Below, piece by piece: positions 47,152 through 60,633 of a stretch of DNA of 64,000 nt. The stretch lies in assembly GCA_003184365.1 (NCBI GenBank), contig NKYR01000061.1, forward strand, positions 158,336 to 222,335, given 5' to 3'. Both the position numbers and the translations under genes were made by a program. Numbering within the stretch: the first letter of the stretch is position 1; each line of letters starts with the position of its first letter. The notes under the pieces are model-generated. The model did no database searches. It was given only the letters and a program-made list of their open reading frames with translations, and was not told where the DNA came from. The DNA comes from Evernia prunastri (lineage: Eukaryota; Ascomycota; Lecanoromycetes; Lecanorales; Parmeliaceae).

Positions 47152-48680
47152 GAAGAGAGTTATTCGAATACTAGAAATACGTTAAGTATCTTAGCGGAAG
47201 GCTATAAGTCTAAAAGTACGATATAAAGGCGATTACTTTCAAATAACGGTATTAGAACGATTTTAGAGTTTCAGAACCATATTACGATTATTCTAATAAT
47301 ACGATTTTTGAAGTTTACTACAAAAACTTTTTTATGATATTAAATTAGTATTTTAGATATACGTATTAGTATAAAGAACTATTGTTATTGAGTATATCAT
47401 CTCTGTTAAACCACGTACTCGAATGTATTAGATACTTAGAAACATTAATTCTATTGTAAATATGACTACAAAATCAAGTAATTTAGACGATTTTCTCGCG
47501 AGGGTGATATTTCTCAATATATACTTTCACTGTGATGGAAAAGTATTCGATAATCGCCGACGGAATCGTCACAAATTTGCCGAGATTTTTTCGGATATCA
47601 ACAACGCGACTTTTTTCTTGCCTCAGTCGTTAGACGCTTCTTTCACACCGAAGCTATTTCTTTCGAGTTAAGATTCTACTCAATCGAATATAGAGCGAAT
47701 TATTTTCGAGCTCGAGTTGAGTGACGTCTGAGCTCAAAACCTCGTATTATTGAAGGTTTAAAACGTCGCGAAAATATCAAAATTGCACTTTATTCAGCTG
47801 ATGCTCAATGCGATCACGAAATTTGATAAATTTTAGATGTTATATATATTTTTATATAGACTAAGTGTTATCTAAATCACATTCGAGATATATCTTAAAA
47901 TTTCATCGATGAGAATATCGTATCGCATTTATTCACATATTTTGCACTCGTAAATTCTTTTTTCAAGCGATAACGACGACGACATATCTTAACCCGATCT
48001 TTAAAAAATAACACGCGTCGATATATTTCTAATATTATATTATCTTTCGAGTTCGTTTAGATTTCTAGTCAAAGACTGTTAATAATATTCTGCAGACGAA
48101 TTTAAAAATCAAAAGTTTTCGTTATTTTAAACTCCCTTTAAGCACGACGTCGATATTCTTCTTCGAACTTTAAAAACTCACGTTCGAAGATTCTAACTAC
48201 TATAACTCCGTCTTCGAGTATAAAAAAGAGTAGATTCTCAGTCTTTTTTTTTTGAAGATAAGAGAGCGCAGTATAATAGTTGTTCTTGACGTAATATTAA
48301 TAATTTTTAACATTCAAAATAATTAAAATAACGCGATATTTATATTACGACGAGAACTTAATCTTTTTTTTAAAGAAAGCGCGAAGAATAGTTAACTAGA
48401 TAATTCTTTAAATATATTATATATATATATATAATAAGAAAATTTCACTTATCGTGATCGATTGTATCAAATTTTCAAGAAATAATTATTTCTAATAATA
48501 GCTGATAGACTCTAGATAAGAAAATAATTGTATATAATCGCGATTACGGCGCTATATAAAAAATATTATAAAGACTTTATCTAAATATTTTTAAATACAC
48601 GTAATTATCTATAATATTCAGTTTTGAACTAAGACGTGTCTTATTCTTCTAATAACTAAATGTCAAATTTTACTTAAAGA
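47152..48680. repeat. AT-rich repeat debris
   Basis: Degraded DNA with one 69-codon frame at 47462-47671 that I cannot assign. The family is not recognised. Confidence 0.4.
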
Positions 48681-48684
48681 GATA

Positions 48685-48903
48685 TGTCAGGGACTACAAG
48701 TAGGACTGAATAGCATTTGAATGTAGTGTGAATAGAATTCTAGCTATGAGGTTCTAAGTACAAATGCATGCTTGTAGAAATATGAGGCCATGGCTCAGCG
48801 CGCTAGTGTAGGGCTGAGCTGTAGGGCTGGCCTTGCTCGCTATGGGCCAGCCTTGTCAGTGATGATGGGCCACTATGCCTGCTGTGGGGCTGAGTCTATG
48901 ACA
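48685..48903. mobile_element. Solo LTR, family D (219 bp)
   Basis: Starts TGTCAGGGACTACAAG and ends GAGTCTATGACA, with a perfect AGATA duplication (48680-48684 and 48904-48908). The first bases resemble family A, so the two may be related. Confidence 0.8.
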
Positions 48904-48908
48904 AGATA

Positions 48909-51886
48909 AGAGAGAGTAAAATTAAACACGTCTAAGAATTAAGATAACTTTTTTCTATACTTTCTCATTATTTCATCAATCTTTGCTTAATATATTTTAA
49001 GTTACTATCTTATCTAATTCTAATAGAATCGAACTAGATAAGACTCTAAAAAAGTAGAAACGAGAGGCTCGAGTTAAAGTAAAAAAGAATAAACTCGAGA
49101 AACGTAATATTCTTCTTTAGAATATATCTGCACTATCAGACTATAAATCAATGACAATTAAGTATCGCGCGGCTGTTAGTCATATATCTACTAATATATT
49201 CTTCACTTCATATGCGATTTTTAGTCTCATATAAATTAGTACTATCTGAGATATACTTTATACTTTATACGAATTTATATATCGCTGAGCAGAGTTTCTC
49301 AAAAGATCTCTGAGAATCAATCGAAATAGCGGAGCTTAAAATCTTCATCGCTATTACGATCTATATAAATATCTATTACTTTTTAATCATTTATAACTAC
49401 TAAAGAATCGATAATATTACTTTAATCTCTGAGATCTTGCGAGAAAAGATATCTCGAAATCGTTATATTCTTCTGCGAAAATTTCTTCATTGCTCGAATT
49501 TCGCTGTAAAAAACTCTTTTATTATTAAAATAAATAGATATAAACAGTTTATATAATATGAAAAGTTAATATTATTCGCTAATGAGATATAAAGCAATTG
49601 AAGAAAGCTACGTATCTCGAGTTTTTATTACGCGATTGATGAATATATAATTAAAGAGACGAGACGCACTTATTATTTGATATGATCTTGTCAAGAACTT
49701 TTAGAAAGCCTCTTATAGAGAACTATTATCTATCTAAAAAAGCACGAAAGAGTCTGGATCTTGCTTGTACTAGTGTCTTCGATCTTCTCTACTAAATAGC
49801 TTTCTACAGATAGAACAATATATTCTTTTATCATATTATAAATTCGATTATAATATTATAATAGTAATATCTAAGTTATTTATAAGCATTATGCTATACT
49901 TATAAGAAGATTTAGCGATTTATCAATATTAATATTAATATCAATTCTATCAGCGAAGACTTCTTCACTAAACGTCTACTATTTTATATTAATCTCTACG
50001 TTATCAGCGAAAGTCTATAGTAACGATAATTATCTCAAGTAGTAGTAGTGTTACGATTACTTCTGCTACTATCGTATCTTCAGCTTATATATCATCGAAT
50101 AATCTTATCCAAATTTTCTATTAGCTTCGAGCATTCGTTGAAATCATTAATAGAGTTTAAGAGATTTCTCGAGCAACGATAATTATCGCTCTTTATATTA
50201 TTACTATACAGTCTTATCTAAAGTCGATCGTTATTAAAGTCATTATCGAAAAATTCTCTTCTTTTTCGACTTACTAACAAACGAATCTTAATTTACTACG
50301 ACGCTCTATTAAAATCTTCGACGATCGTATTATAAAATTTAAGACTATTTTAGTCGTTCAACTTTTCTTTAGACGCTATAAATCTTGTTCTACTGATAAT
50401 ATTTGTATATATTCGAAATTTATTTCTTTCGTCACGAAGTTATTTATTAGATACATCTCTGCTAACGTAGCTGACGAAGTTATTTATAATCAATTAATTA
50501 AATCTAAGTTATTCGCTATTATAACTTAAGAATTTATCAAAGCATAGCTCGCTGAGCTACGTATAATAATGAAGTAGTTTCGAGCATAATTAAAATCTTT
50601 CGAATTATCAGAAACTTTAGACTCGTTAGAGAAATCAAAATTTGCTGATAATGACAATATCGATCGATTTAATTCAGACGACGTTGATTATTTTGATTCG
50701 TTCTACGAGAATAAGTCTATTAACATCGTCTTCGTTATCGAACATTTTAATAAAAGCACTTTTTTTCGAAATATTCATATTTTTTTAAACAAAGTAAAGA
50801 ATATAGCTCATATTAAGAATAGTATATTATTACGATAAAATCTTTAGATCTGTCTAAAAGAGTTCGTTTTTACTTGATTTATCACTAAGATCTTTGAGAA
50901 TAAAAAACGACTAATTATCTACGATATAAACGAATAATATCGTCTATTGCTCGCTCGCTGAAAGTAATCTCGTTTTCAAGAAATAACAGTTTTACTACGA
51001 AAGAAGTATATCTTCTGTTATACTTCATATTATCGAAAATCACGTAAATATACTTAAATTATTATAAAAGCTACTCAAAATATCGATATGAAAATTATCA
51101 AAGATTATATTCTGCTAATCTAAAATAAGCTTGATACGAAATTTCAGTGAAATATTTTAGAGTCAGACGCTATTACTAATTATAATCGATTTCTCGAATA
51201 TCTAAATAAGCGTAAGTATCAATAATAAGAATATATCGATCGATATCTGCGATAGACTTTATATCTTTAATAATTGAATAATAACAGAAGAGATTAGATC
51301 GTGAATATTAATCTCGGCAGTCTTAATATAATATTTATTAAAATAATTAATAGTAGCAGTAGCGATCGTGAAAGTCTTTTATAGTCGAGAGCTATTCGTA
51401 ACGCTTTTAAATCTATCAAAAATATTGGAATAATTAATAAGAATATTAAGATAATTAGCAAAAATATCAAAGTAATTAACGTTTTTAGATATTATTAAAA
51501 CAATCAAAAAAACGCTTATATTTCGTTATTTGCTTCGTCAATAAAACTACAAATCACGATATCTTTCGAAAATACGTTAAATTCGAGATCGTCTAATCGT
51601 TAGTCGTATCGATAACTCTTTCGATTAAGCTTCAATAACTTTCAAAATTATTTAAATAGATTTTTATTATAATCTCAGCGAATCTATCAAGCAGCGATCG
51701 AAAAGAAGTTCGAGAACGATATTTATATCGATTACTTCTCAGATTAATTTAAGAAATTTCAGTTATCTATCGAAGACTTCGATAGCTACGAAGTCTTTAA
51801 TAGCTATAAAAATCACGAAGATTAAGCTTCGAAAGATAATAACTACGTAAAGAACTATTTCACGAAATTTATTACTATCGTCGACT
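48909..51886. repeat. AT-rich DNA including the probable gag side of Gypsy-3
   Basis: Strongly degraded with no intact domain. Since protease and RT relics of a plus-strand gypsy element follow, gag of that element should lie in about 50-51.9 kb. I could not locate its 5' LTR. Confidence 0.4.
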
Positions 51887-51891
51887 ATTAA

Positions 51892-52031
51892 TGTTAAGGA
51901 ACGATGGACTTTTGGTGGGAGTTGACTGCTTGGTTGAATATGAAGGCTACTGAGTGCTAGATATCCTTCTCCGGAGCAACGTTATTCCACTCCGAGGCTT
52001 GGGCTGGAGAACACATGCCAGATCCATAACA
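51892..52031. mobile_element. Solo LTR, family E (140 bp)
   Basis: Starts TGTTAAGGAACGATGG and ends GATCCATAACA, with a perfect ATTAA duplication (51887-51891 and 52032-52036). Confidence 0.8.
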
Positions 52032-52439
52032 ATTAATGCAAATACTATTAATATAAAACTATCTCTCGCAATAAACTATTGAATTATCTTCGCGTAAAAT
52101 ATTAAAAGTATTCAAAGCCTTTCGCAGCTATCGCTATAAATTTTTTAATATCTAAGATAATCTTAAAGTCTCTTATTATTCTCTCAATGTTAGAGTTCGT
52201 ATTAGATATCGACTTCGTCTTTCGCAACTATTATTATATTCTTATTTATACTAATTAATAATCAATCGAAAAAAAGAGAGAGATCTATATTGACTTCGAA
52301 TATATTATAATTATAACTAATCGTATCTTTATTTCAACTACGATCGAGATTAAGAAAATAACTACTAAGATATCTATTCGCGAACTAAAATTTAAAATTT
52401 ATTACTTCAATGAACTTACAGTGCTTACTTTCTATATAA

Positions 52440-52930
52440 AAGAGATACTATTAAATAATACTCGAGCTTTCGCTCAAATCATCAAAAAAATTTATATCGT
52501 CGATAATCTCAAGATCGAAATGCTTATCGAAATAGATATTTTTATATCTAAGCGAATAATTATTAACTTCGCAATTTAGATTATTAGCATAAATAATTGT
52601 CGAGATATAATCGTATTTATAAACTCTCGAGCTCGATTAGAGTTTATTAAGCGACTCGTGAAATTATTAACACAAATAATTCTATTATCTCGTATTATTA
52701 TATTCGTATCTATAATCTACGTCGACGAATTATTAACGAATCGAGATCTGCTCTTCGAGTTAGACTATACTCTATCTTTCGATTATACGAACGATTATAT
52801 AATAAATATCTCGCTTTAAACTATTCAGATAAAGAACGATATCGATTTATTTATCGTTATTTATCGTAAGACGCGTCTAGATATGCTCGAAGAATACAAG
52901 TAGAATAAAAAAAAAATTGAAGCTTATCAC
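52440..52930 (+). pseudogene. Protease-region relic of Gypsy-3
   Basis: The plus-strand reading gives DNLKIEMLIEIDIFISKRII, which resembles the retropepsin-like segment preceding RT in Tf-type fungal gypsy elements (L-I-G-M/I-D pattern). Downstream pieces (LLTNRDLLFELDY, NDYIINISL) fit the same region. Frames are broken. Confidence 0.5.
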
Positions 52931-53399
52931 AGCGATTTAATTACAATAGACTTCAAAAATTGGAAAATCAAATTAATAAAGAATATCGTTATCGTTACTA
53001 CTACTATAATAGCAGTCGTAATAATATTTTATCTTCAAATCGATCTGAAGAAGTCTTCGACAGCGCTCGTAATTTCAAGCATCGATAACTTAATTATTAT
53101 TATCGATTTATTCTTAAAGTATATCATATTAAATAATATCATCGTTTATAAAAAGTCTGATATAGTCGAATCTTTAACTAGATTGCTTAACGAATATTAA
53201 AACTCATTCGTAAATCAAGATTAAATAGTAGATATTTCGAAAGTCGAATAAATGTTAATCTCGCTAAAGCTCGAAATTATCTTTAAGTCGATTAAGATAT
53301 ATTCAATAGAACAGAAGAATAGAAAAGTTATTAACGTCAAGTTTGACAAATTATATAAGCAAGAAAAAATAATACAATTAATATAATCTACGTCTTATA

Positions 53400-53580
53400 A
53401 TTATTCAATTTTCGTAATTTAAAAGAATATTATTATTAATCGCAAAGATCGCGTTCTTATAGATATTCGCGAATTCAATAAAATTTCGTTAACTAATTTA
53501 TATCTTCTATTATTATAATCGAAAATAATATTGCTATTACTTAATTACTTATACTTATTACTTATAGATATCATGAAATA
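53400..53580 (+). pseudogene. Reverse transcriptase N-terminal relic of Gypsy-3
   Basis: Reads DIREFNKISLTNLYLLLL, matching the D-x-R-x-L-N-x-x-S/T-x-x-D/N-x-Y-P-L-P block with RIP-type changes. It is interrupted at 53580 by the LINE fragment. Confidence 0.6.
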
Positions 53581-54356
53581 TCCCTATTCAGACGGGAGGT
53601 TTCGTCGATGATATTCACCTGCTGGCATACAGCGGGAGCACAGAAGACAACTGTAGAGTGCTACACAAGGCTCACGACATCTGCCTCGAGTGGGCCAAGA
53701 CACACGGCGCAACGTTCGCCCCTAAGAAATACGAGCTGGTACACCTAACAAGGAGCCCAAAGAGGTTCAATATGGAAGCATCCTTGGACTTCAACGAAGT
53801 CAAGATAGACCCTAGCCCAAGCATCAGGGTACTGGGCTTGCACGTGGATACTAAACTTCGGTGGGGACCACACATCGCTCAGCTAACGGCCCGAGCCGTA
53901 GGACAGAAACGGGCCCTAGAATGCCTAGCAGGCTCGACGTGGGGAGCGACATTCGCCAAGTGCCGCACGGTGTATAGTATGGTNAACAGCTTCGAGTTGG
54001 CCAGCGAACAACTCCAACGGTCAAGACTACCCCTCGGGGTAGAGGAGACCATTAAGCCCAAAAAGGGCGCACGAAGAAGCGATCGTACCCGCCTCTAGAG
54101 GCGGGGGCGATCAGAGATACAAAAGTCAGAGAATAGAAGAGTCGGCGCAAAGAAGTAGAGAGATGTGCGGTGGTGTAATAGGGCTCCTAAGGAGCACAGC
54201 AGAAGGGAGAGCGTACTGTTTAGTTGAAGTTTTTGTCCAGAGGTTCGCCCTCAGGTTTCTTCAACGCCCAGCCGTAAAGCTGGTTCAGCGTTAATGTTAC
54301 CCTCATTAGCTTACATCAAGTAGCTAGCATAGGCGTATAAAACAATCAATCAATCA
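53581..54356 (+). mobile_element. 5'-truncated LINE (Tad-like) fragment
   Basis: A GC-rich, non-RIP insert in Gypsy-3 RT. It begins within an RT domain: GGFVDDIHLLAYS contains the F-V-D-D catalytic box, and RVLGLHVDTKLRWGPHIAQ is the usual thumb-side motif. It ends with a CAAT-type simple tail. The target duplication ATCATGAAATA lies at 53570-53580 and 54357-54367. An N at 53983 marks a join: the RNase H region expected there is missing, so the fragment is also internally deleted or misassembled. Confidence 0.8.
53610..54098 (+). pseudogene. LINE reverse transcriptase C-terminal fragment
   Basis: Open from the GFVDDIHLLAYS box, through EWAKTHGATFAPKKYELVHL and LGLHVDTKLRWG, to the N at 53983. 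It then resumes in frame with a C-terminal tail ending RRSDRTRL. Lacks the 5' part of RT and any endonuclease, so it is non-functional. Confidence 0.7.
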
Positions 54357-54367
54357 ATCATGAAATA

Positions 54368-55035
54368 ATTTTATTAATTCTTAGTAGTTCGAAAAAATAA
54401 ATATAATTTATAATAATTAATTATAGAGATTAAAAGAAGTCGATCGTTACTCTTATAAACTAGAAAAACTCACTCTTATACGTTTAAAGACAAGTCGATA
54501 CTATACTAAGATCACTCAAAGACTTTATCAAAGTCTTTATCGATAATATCATTATCTACTCTCGAATTTTATCAGAGCATCTTAATTATTTATAATAAAT
54601 CTTCGAGCTTTTTCGTAGCAAGCGAGTTAGTCTTTTATCTATTAAGTCTTTTATTAACTATTTCTCGATTATCTTGCTTAAAAAACGTATCGATAATCTA
54701 GATATATTTATATCTCAAAAAAAGATTTAAATTATCATCAATCTTTAATTTTCAGAAATCTTACGAAACCTCGAAATCTTTTTAAGTCTTATCGAATAAC
54801 TTTAATTATCAATCTTTCGCTATATTTAATTAATTAACTTATTATAAATATAAATGATCTTGCTTACAAAAGACTTAGCAGCAGATAACAAGAAATTAGT
54901 TCGAAAGCGTTCTATTATTAAATTAGACTATAACTCTATTAAGATAAAAGTGAAAGTCTTTCGCAATCTTCAAAAGACTTTTATTAGTCTTATCTTCTTA
55001 ACTTATTTCGATATTACGAGATTATTATTTATAAA
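54368..55035 (+). pseudogene. Reverse transcriptase C-terminal relic of Gypsy-3
   Basis: Contains KVFIDNIIIYSRILSEHLNY, the palm motif whose catalytic Asp-Asp has become Asp-Asn, and FELFRSKRVSLLSIKSF in the thumb. It continues toward the RNase H start (LLFINLVS), where the family A solo LTR is inserted. Confidence 0.65.
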
Positions 55036-55040
55036 TCTAG

Positions 55041-55209
55041 TGTCAGGGACTGGAGTGTAGCTGAATGCATTGATTCCGGTATGAACGGAATAATAGCTAT
55101 GAAGGTCTAATGATGGCAGAAGGCCGATATTTGTGGGCATGGCCAAGCCGCGCTAGGCCCGATTCGGCCAGGTAGAAGAGTCATGGTGTTGTGAGCTAGA
55201 ACCATGACA
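55041..55209 (+). mobile_element. Solo LTR, family A (169 bp)
   Basis: Starts TGTCAGGGACTGGAG and ends AACCATGACA, with a perfect TCTAG duplication (55036-55040 and 55210-55214). Near-identical in reverse complement to 41474-41643, so both insertions are comparatively recent. Confidence 0.85.
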
Positions 55210-55284
55210 TCTAGATATCTTCAAAGTTTTCGAATTTATAGCTTTAATTTATTATTATAAGCAGAATTACATTTCGAAAGATCT

Positions 55285-55477
55285 TATTAGAATCGATATA
55301 AATATAAGATCTATGTAGATGTATTGACTAAGATAACTAGCTAAAGAGCAAATATTTATATAACAAGAGACTGATATGTAGAAGAAGATCTTTGTTAAGA
55401 CTCGCTAAGCTCTATAAGTTAAAGAAAAAAGAAAGATGCTGAAAGATCCTAATAGAAATCAGAATACGATCGTAACA
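55285..55477 (-). repeat. Left LTR of Gypsy-2 (heavily RIP-mutated)
   Basis: Begins TATTAGAATCGATATAAAT where the right copy has TGTCAGCACCGATATAGAT. Almost all differences seen are transitions. Confidence 0.85.
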
Positions 55478-58400
55478 CTATTTCTTTTCTCAATAAAACA
55501 TATTTTTATGACTATAATATGAAAACGCTCCGAAAACCTAAATCTAACGATATTCGAAAGTGTGGTTATTAAATAACAGCTGTTAGTGTCTGAGATGAAA
55601 TGATACTATTATTGCAGTCGAAAAAAGTAGCGAAGAATACTTCGACGAATAAAGATCTCTGATTCATCGAAATTAACGAGCCGATTCCGAGTCGTATCGA
55701 ATCGAGTCTTATTATCAATATTATTTTATATCGCTGCGATCCTGAGAAAGAAAAGAATAATAGAATAAAATTTTGATGATATCTGCTGAAGAGTCTTCGA
55801 TTGATAGCATATAGTTTTCAAAATTTTGATAGAACTTCCGCGAAGATTTCACGATAGAGTTTTTTTTTGATACGCGTAGCTATATTGTAGAGCTCTATAA
55901 CTACACTCTCTATATACTACGCATTAGACGACTAAACTTATCAAAAACATATCGTTATACGATTGACTAACAGATCGTAGCACGCGAGACTAATTCAGAA
56001 GAGTAATAATAAGATAAAGTAAGATAAAGTGAGATGAATATATTATAAAGTCTTAATTCAAGCTATTATCAGTCTATATTATTTTATAAACGCTTGATGT
56101 AGAAAGAAAGAAGATAGATTATAGCGTGATTAATGAGCTAAGATAGTGTCGACGAAAGATACGAGAGATAAAAGAAATAAGTTAAAATAATTAGTGAGCA
56201 TTAAAAGAACTCAAAAAATCGTATATTCGATAATTAACCGAATTGTATACTAATCGTTAGCGCGATTCTCTCAGCGAGAACTATTAGAATAGCGTTTATA
56301 AAAGTCGTCTATTATATTCTACGCGTTCTCAAATTCGTCTAAGTTAGCATCATATTATTCAAGATTCTCGTCGAAGTTTATTTATTTAACTCGAAACTTT
56401 AAACGATCTTAAAACGTTTTAGACGCGAAAATATTCTCTATCTCTTATTTCTCGATTTTATCGACGATAATTATAGACGATTTAAAATTCGTCTGATCGA
56501 ACAAAGAATCAGTGATCGCGAGAGTGAAAAGCTTCAGATGAAAAACGTCGTATATCTTTATAATGTTAAGTAGTTTCAATCTATAGGAGAAGCTCACTAA
56601 AGATTTAATTAAAAATAAATCAAATCGCTTGCTGTTAAGCTTCTTATATAATCGATTAATAATAATATTTTTACTGCTGAGAAAAACTAGATTATTCTTC
56701 TTAAATATAATATCGCGTCGATAATAATTAATTTAAATAATTATTGCTGCTTAAGTATTCTCGATATTTTAATAAATAAAATCAAGCACTAGTTATATAT
56801 GCTCGATGATATCTTTTATCTTAATCGCGTTTAAACGTTTTCGCGTCGTTTTATATAAAGTAATATTAGAGCTAAAGGTTATACGAGAATTAAATCCTTT
56901 ATTTATATAAAACGAAGTCACGTCTATAGAGACTGAAACATCGTCATTATCAGCGAACTTCGTTATTAACAACTATCTAACTCAGTTATTCTACATATAA
57001 TTATAGTAAGTGCGTAGATATCGTTTCAAATCCTAATTAGCGCGTTTCGTCTACTCATTAATCTCGAAATAAAAAATCATTAATAGCTTAACCTCGATAT
57101 CGAGTCGCTTACAGAAAGTCTTTCATATCGTAAATATAAATTATAATCCTCGATTAGATATTATTGAGACTGAGAGATTATAAAGACGAAAGACTTCTTT
57201 GAGTAGTATTCACGCGGTTTCTTTTACGATAATATCTACTTCGTCTACTACACAGAAAACATAATATCTTTTCTTAATATAACGATTAATAAACGTATAA
57301 ATTAGGTTATAATTATTCGAAAGCGATAATCTCGTAACGAAGTTTATGTTAATATTCTATCATCTTTTCTGTAATATAAACAGAGATTTTAAAAGTTTAT
57401 TCAATCTATAACGAGACGCTCTGACTGTTTGATAAACGAATTAATTACGAATAAATATAGCGTCGTTAGTCTTTATATCTCTTTAGTAGTATTCTCGTTT
57501 TAATAACTCGTAGATACGCGCTACTCTAGAATATTCAAAAGCGAATTAATTATATATCTCGCGAATAAGTTCAAATAATATTTCTGGAGAATTTATAAGC
57601 GATCTTTATAAAAGAGAACGCTATTATATATTAAATAACGATTTAAGATAATTTCACGAAGTTTTATTATTTCTTCGACAATAACGTCACGAATTTCAAA
57701 GCACAAATCGTCAGCCTTATTTATTTCAACAATTCGATAAAAAATAAACTCTAAACTATTATAAATAAACAGATTCGTGTTATTCAGCTGCAGACGATTC
57801 GAGATAAGAATTATTTTATGCTAATATTGAAGTCTCTCGTCATTTGAAGTACTAAATTTAAATTTCGCTATACGAGTCAACGCGTTAGTCTTAACGTTCT
57901 AAGAGTCTAAACGATAGATAATTTTGATATTAAACTCTGATAGTATATTCCAATAACGAGTCTATCAACGACTCAAATCTCGTTTCTCAGCGAAATACAT
58001 AAAATCCTTACAATCAGTGAAGATTTTGACAAATATTTCGATATATTCGAGCTTCGATCGTCAATATTTAAGATATCGAATAATCGTCAAAAAATTTTTA
58101 TCATAGATTTAATAGTTATATTCGATAAAAGTTAAGTTCTTACTATAAAACGTTATAGAGTGAAAAACGTCGTTATTATTATATTAAAAAAGAACATCAT
58201 CGTTGACGTAATTTAAAGAATTCGCTTTCAGTACGACTGATTTAGATCTATCGAAATAACGTAGAATCGAGACGATAATAACTGTCTTTTTAAGTGTTTG
58301 AAATATCTCTTAACAGACTGATAATTATTTAAACAAGACTTTTTTTCTCGTAAGACGAACGAATAACTTAATAATCTTTAAGAAGTCTTTAATAAATCGT

Positions 58401-58599
58401 CTATAAAAGTTATAAAAATTAATAAAGAACTAAGTTTCTTTAAGAGTGATAGTATATATAATTTAATCGATTATCGCTTATATCTTAGTGAGATTTATTC
58501 AAATATCTTCGATAAACACGAAAAGATCGAGAAATTTAATTTTCTATATCTCAAATTCGCACTTGAAAATATTCACTTATAAATTTACGTCACGTAACT

Positions 58600-59045
58600 T
58601 TTACAGAATTATACGAACGTGTCTGATATACTCTTTTCGCGTCTTGCTGTAGATTAGAATATTATCGAGATAAACCTAACAAAGTTCATTTAAATATTCG
58701 AAAAGAATATCGTTCATATATTATTAATATATAGTCGAGCCGTTTGTTAATTCGAAGAGAAGCACTCGATATTTGTAAACCTCTAAAGAAATAACGAAAG
58801 TGATGAAATCCTTATTATTTAAATTTATACGCAGCTTATTAAATACAGCAATAATATCAAGTCGTATAAAATATTTGCAGTTCTAAATACGTTTCAAAAC
58901 TTTATTCATTAATGAAATAAGATAGCGATTACGTTTAATAATAATATTTAATCTTCGATAATCTACACAAAATCGAAGTTTTTTATTAAACTTTTTAGCG
59001 AAGAGTATAAAATAGACAAATAAAGCTTAACTAGATATAATAAAG
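58600..59045 (-). pseudogene. Reverse transcriptase relic of Gypsy-2
   Basis: Reads LRFCVDYRRLNIIIKRNRYL on the minus strand, the typical R-F-C-V-D-Y-R-x-L-N motif, and downstream VYLDNILIYSKT, the F/Y-x-D-D box with the second Asp changed to Asn. Stop codons interrupt it. Confidence 0.75.
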
Positions 59046-59293
59046 CCTTTCTTCAAATTCTTATTCAAATACCTTTTTATCTATTTCAACTTATATACTA
59101 ATAAAGAATAGATTCGACTGCGAGATAACTTCGCTCTAATCTTCTTATTCACGAGTTTCATTTTATAATTATAAAGACGATAAGATAATAGTTTATCAGT
59201 CTTGATTCTATTAAATACGTCGACGAAATCATAATACTCAGTCGTTAGCTTTTCTTTAACTTGCTCGAGAATAAAAATCTCAACCTCGTTAAT

Positions 59294-59899
59294 CTAAATA
59301 TTCAATATTAAGAGTGTTATTTTCAACGTTATAAGTAGATTATTTAAACTAAAAACTAAATTTAGACGAGAGAAATCGTCGCAGCATCGCTTAAACTTGA
59401 TATCTAAATTATACGAGCAATGTTTATTGCGTAAATACGTCTTCGTTAAAAATAATATAAGCGTAATAAACGCATCTGAAATTATCGTCAATATAAATAG
59501 CTTACATTTCTTTTTGCGTGTAAGACTATAATATATCGAAACAACGATCTCACAAATATTTAAAGCGACGTTATTAACGTTCGAAGCATTATCGACGTTA
59601 AAAGAATCGTTTTTCACCGCTAACGAGAAAGAAGACGAGATAAAAAATAATAATATAACAAAGCGAGAATTTGCGATAAAAGTAGACAGAGACGCGAAAT
59701 CACGTAAGTTAACAGTAGAGCTGAAAATTAACGTACGATTCGGCGAATCCTCGAATATAGCGTTTTCTGACGATTGAAGCGAATTTAAATTATTCGCATA
59801 TGATAGAAAGATAAGATCTTCTAATAACGAGATTTTGTTATTATCATAACTATAGCGATCTAATACGAAGAGAATTTTATTCGTTAGCATATTCAGCAA
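59294..59899 (-). pseudogene. Gag-pol junction (protease side) relic of Gypsy-2
   Basis: A 201-codon frame between the zinc knuckle and RT on the same strand. By position it is the protease region, but no D-S/T-G active-site motif is recognisable. Confidence 0.4.
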
Positions 59900-60426
59900 T
59901 ATTTTATACTTATTTATTCAAGATTTATCTAATACAATATCGTAATTTTTTAATAAAGCGATAAGTATTACATAAGTATCTTTCTTATAAATCGTAACGC
60001 TTAAATTTGATAAAAAACAGTGAGTTATAAAATTCTTAAACAATTTATCGTTATAACCTTTTAGAAATTTTGATGTAATTAACAAAAGAGATTATAACTG
60101 CAATTTTTCGCAGATTCGTAAAATCAAAATCGCATTAATTACTATATAAACTTCAATGCAGTCGAAATTAATAAGAAAGTTATAAAACTACATAAATTTC
60201 TTCTAAGATAATAGAATAACTAATATTTTGAATAATCTGCGTGCTAAGCGATTATTTGAAATTTTCGCTAAACACACTTCTAAAGTATCTCTTATCGTGA
60301 CTTTAAAAGAGATTATTCTTTTTTCAAATCGAAAGAGAAATTATAAGCATTATTATCTACTTTCTCTTTCTTCATTATAAGCTTATTAATTTTAATCTCG
60401 TAATAAATCTTTTTATTCGCGTTATT

Positions 60427-60633
60427 CTAATTCTTAAGAATACAATTCTTACGAAGATAATCGAATTTTCCACAATTATAGCATATAAAAAACTTAAGAT
60501 CAAGATCTACTTTAATATCTGCTTTAATGATAATTATCTGAGTTTCGATAATCGATATAACGCGAGTAATACGTGACGTAGTAACAAATTTACGAACAGA
60601 GATAACCTTTGCAATAAAGACTTTGAAAATCAC
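60427..60633 (-). pseudogene. Gag zinc-knuckle relic of Gypsy-2
   Basis: CYNCGKFDYLRKNC keeps the C-x2-C-x4-X-x4-C spacing, with Tyr in the His position, explained by one C-to-T change. Confidence 0.75.
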
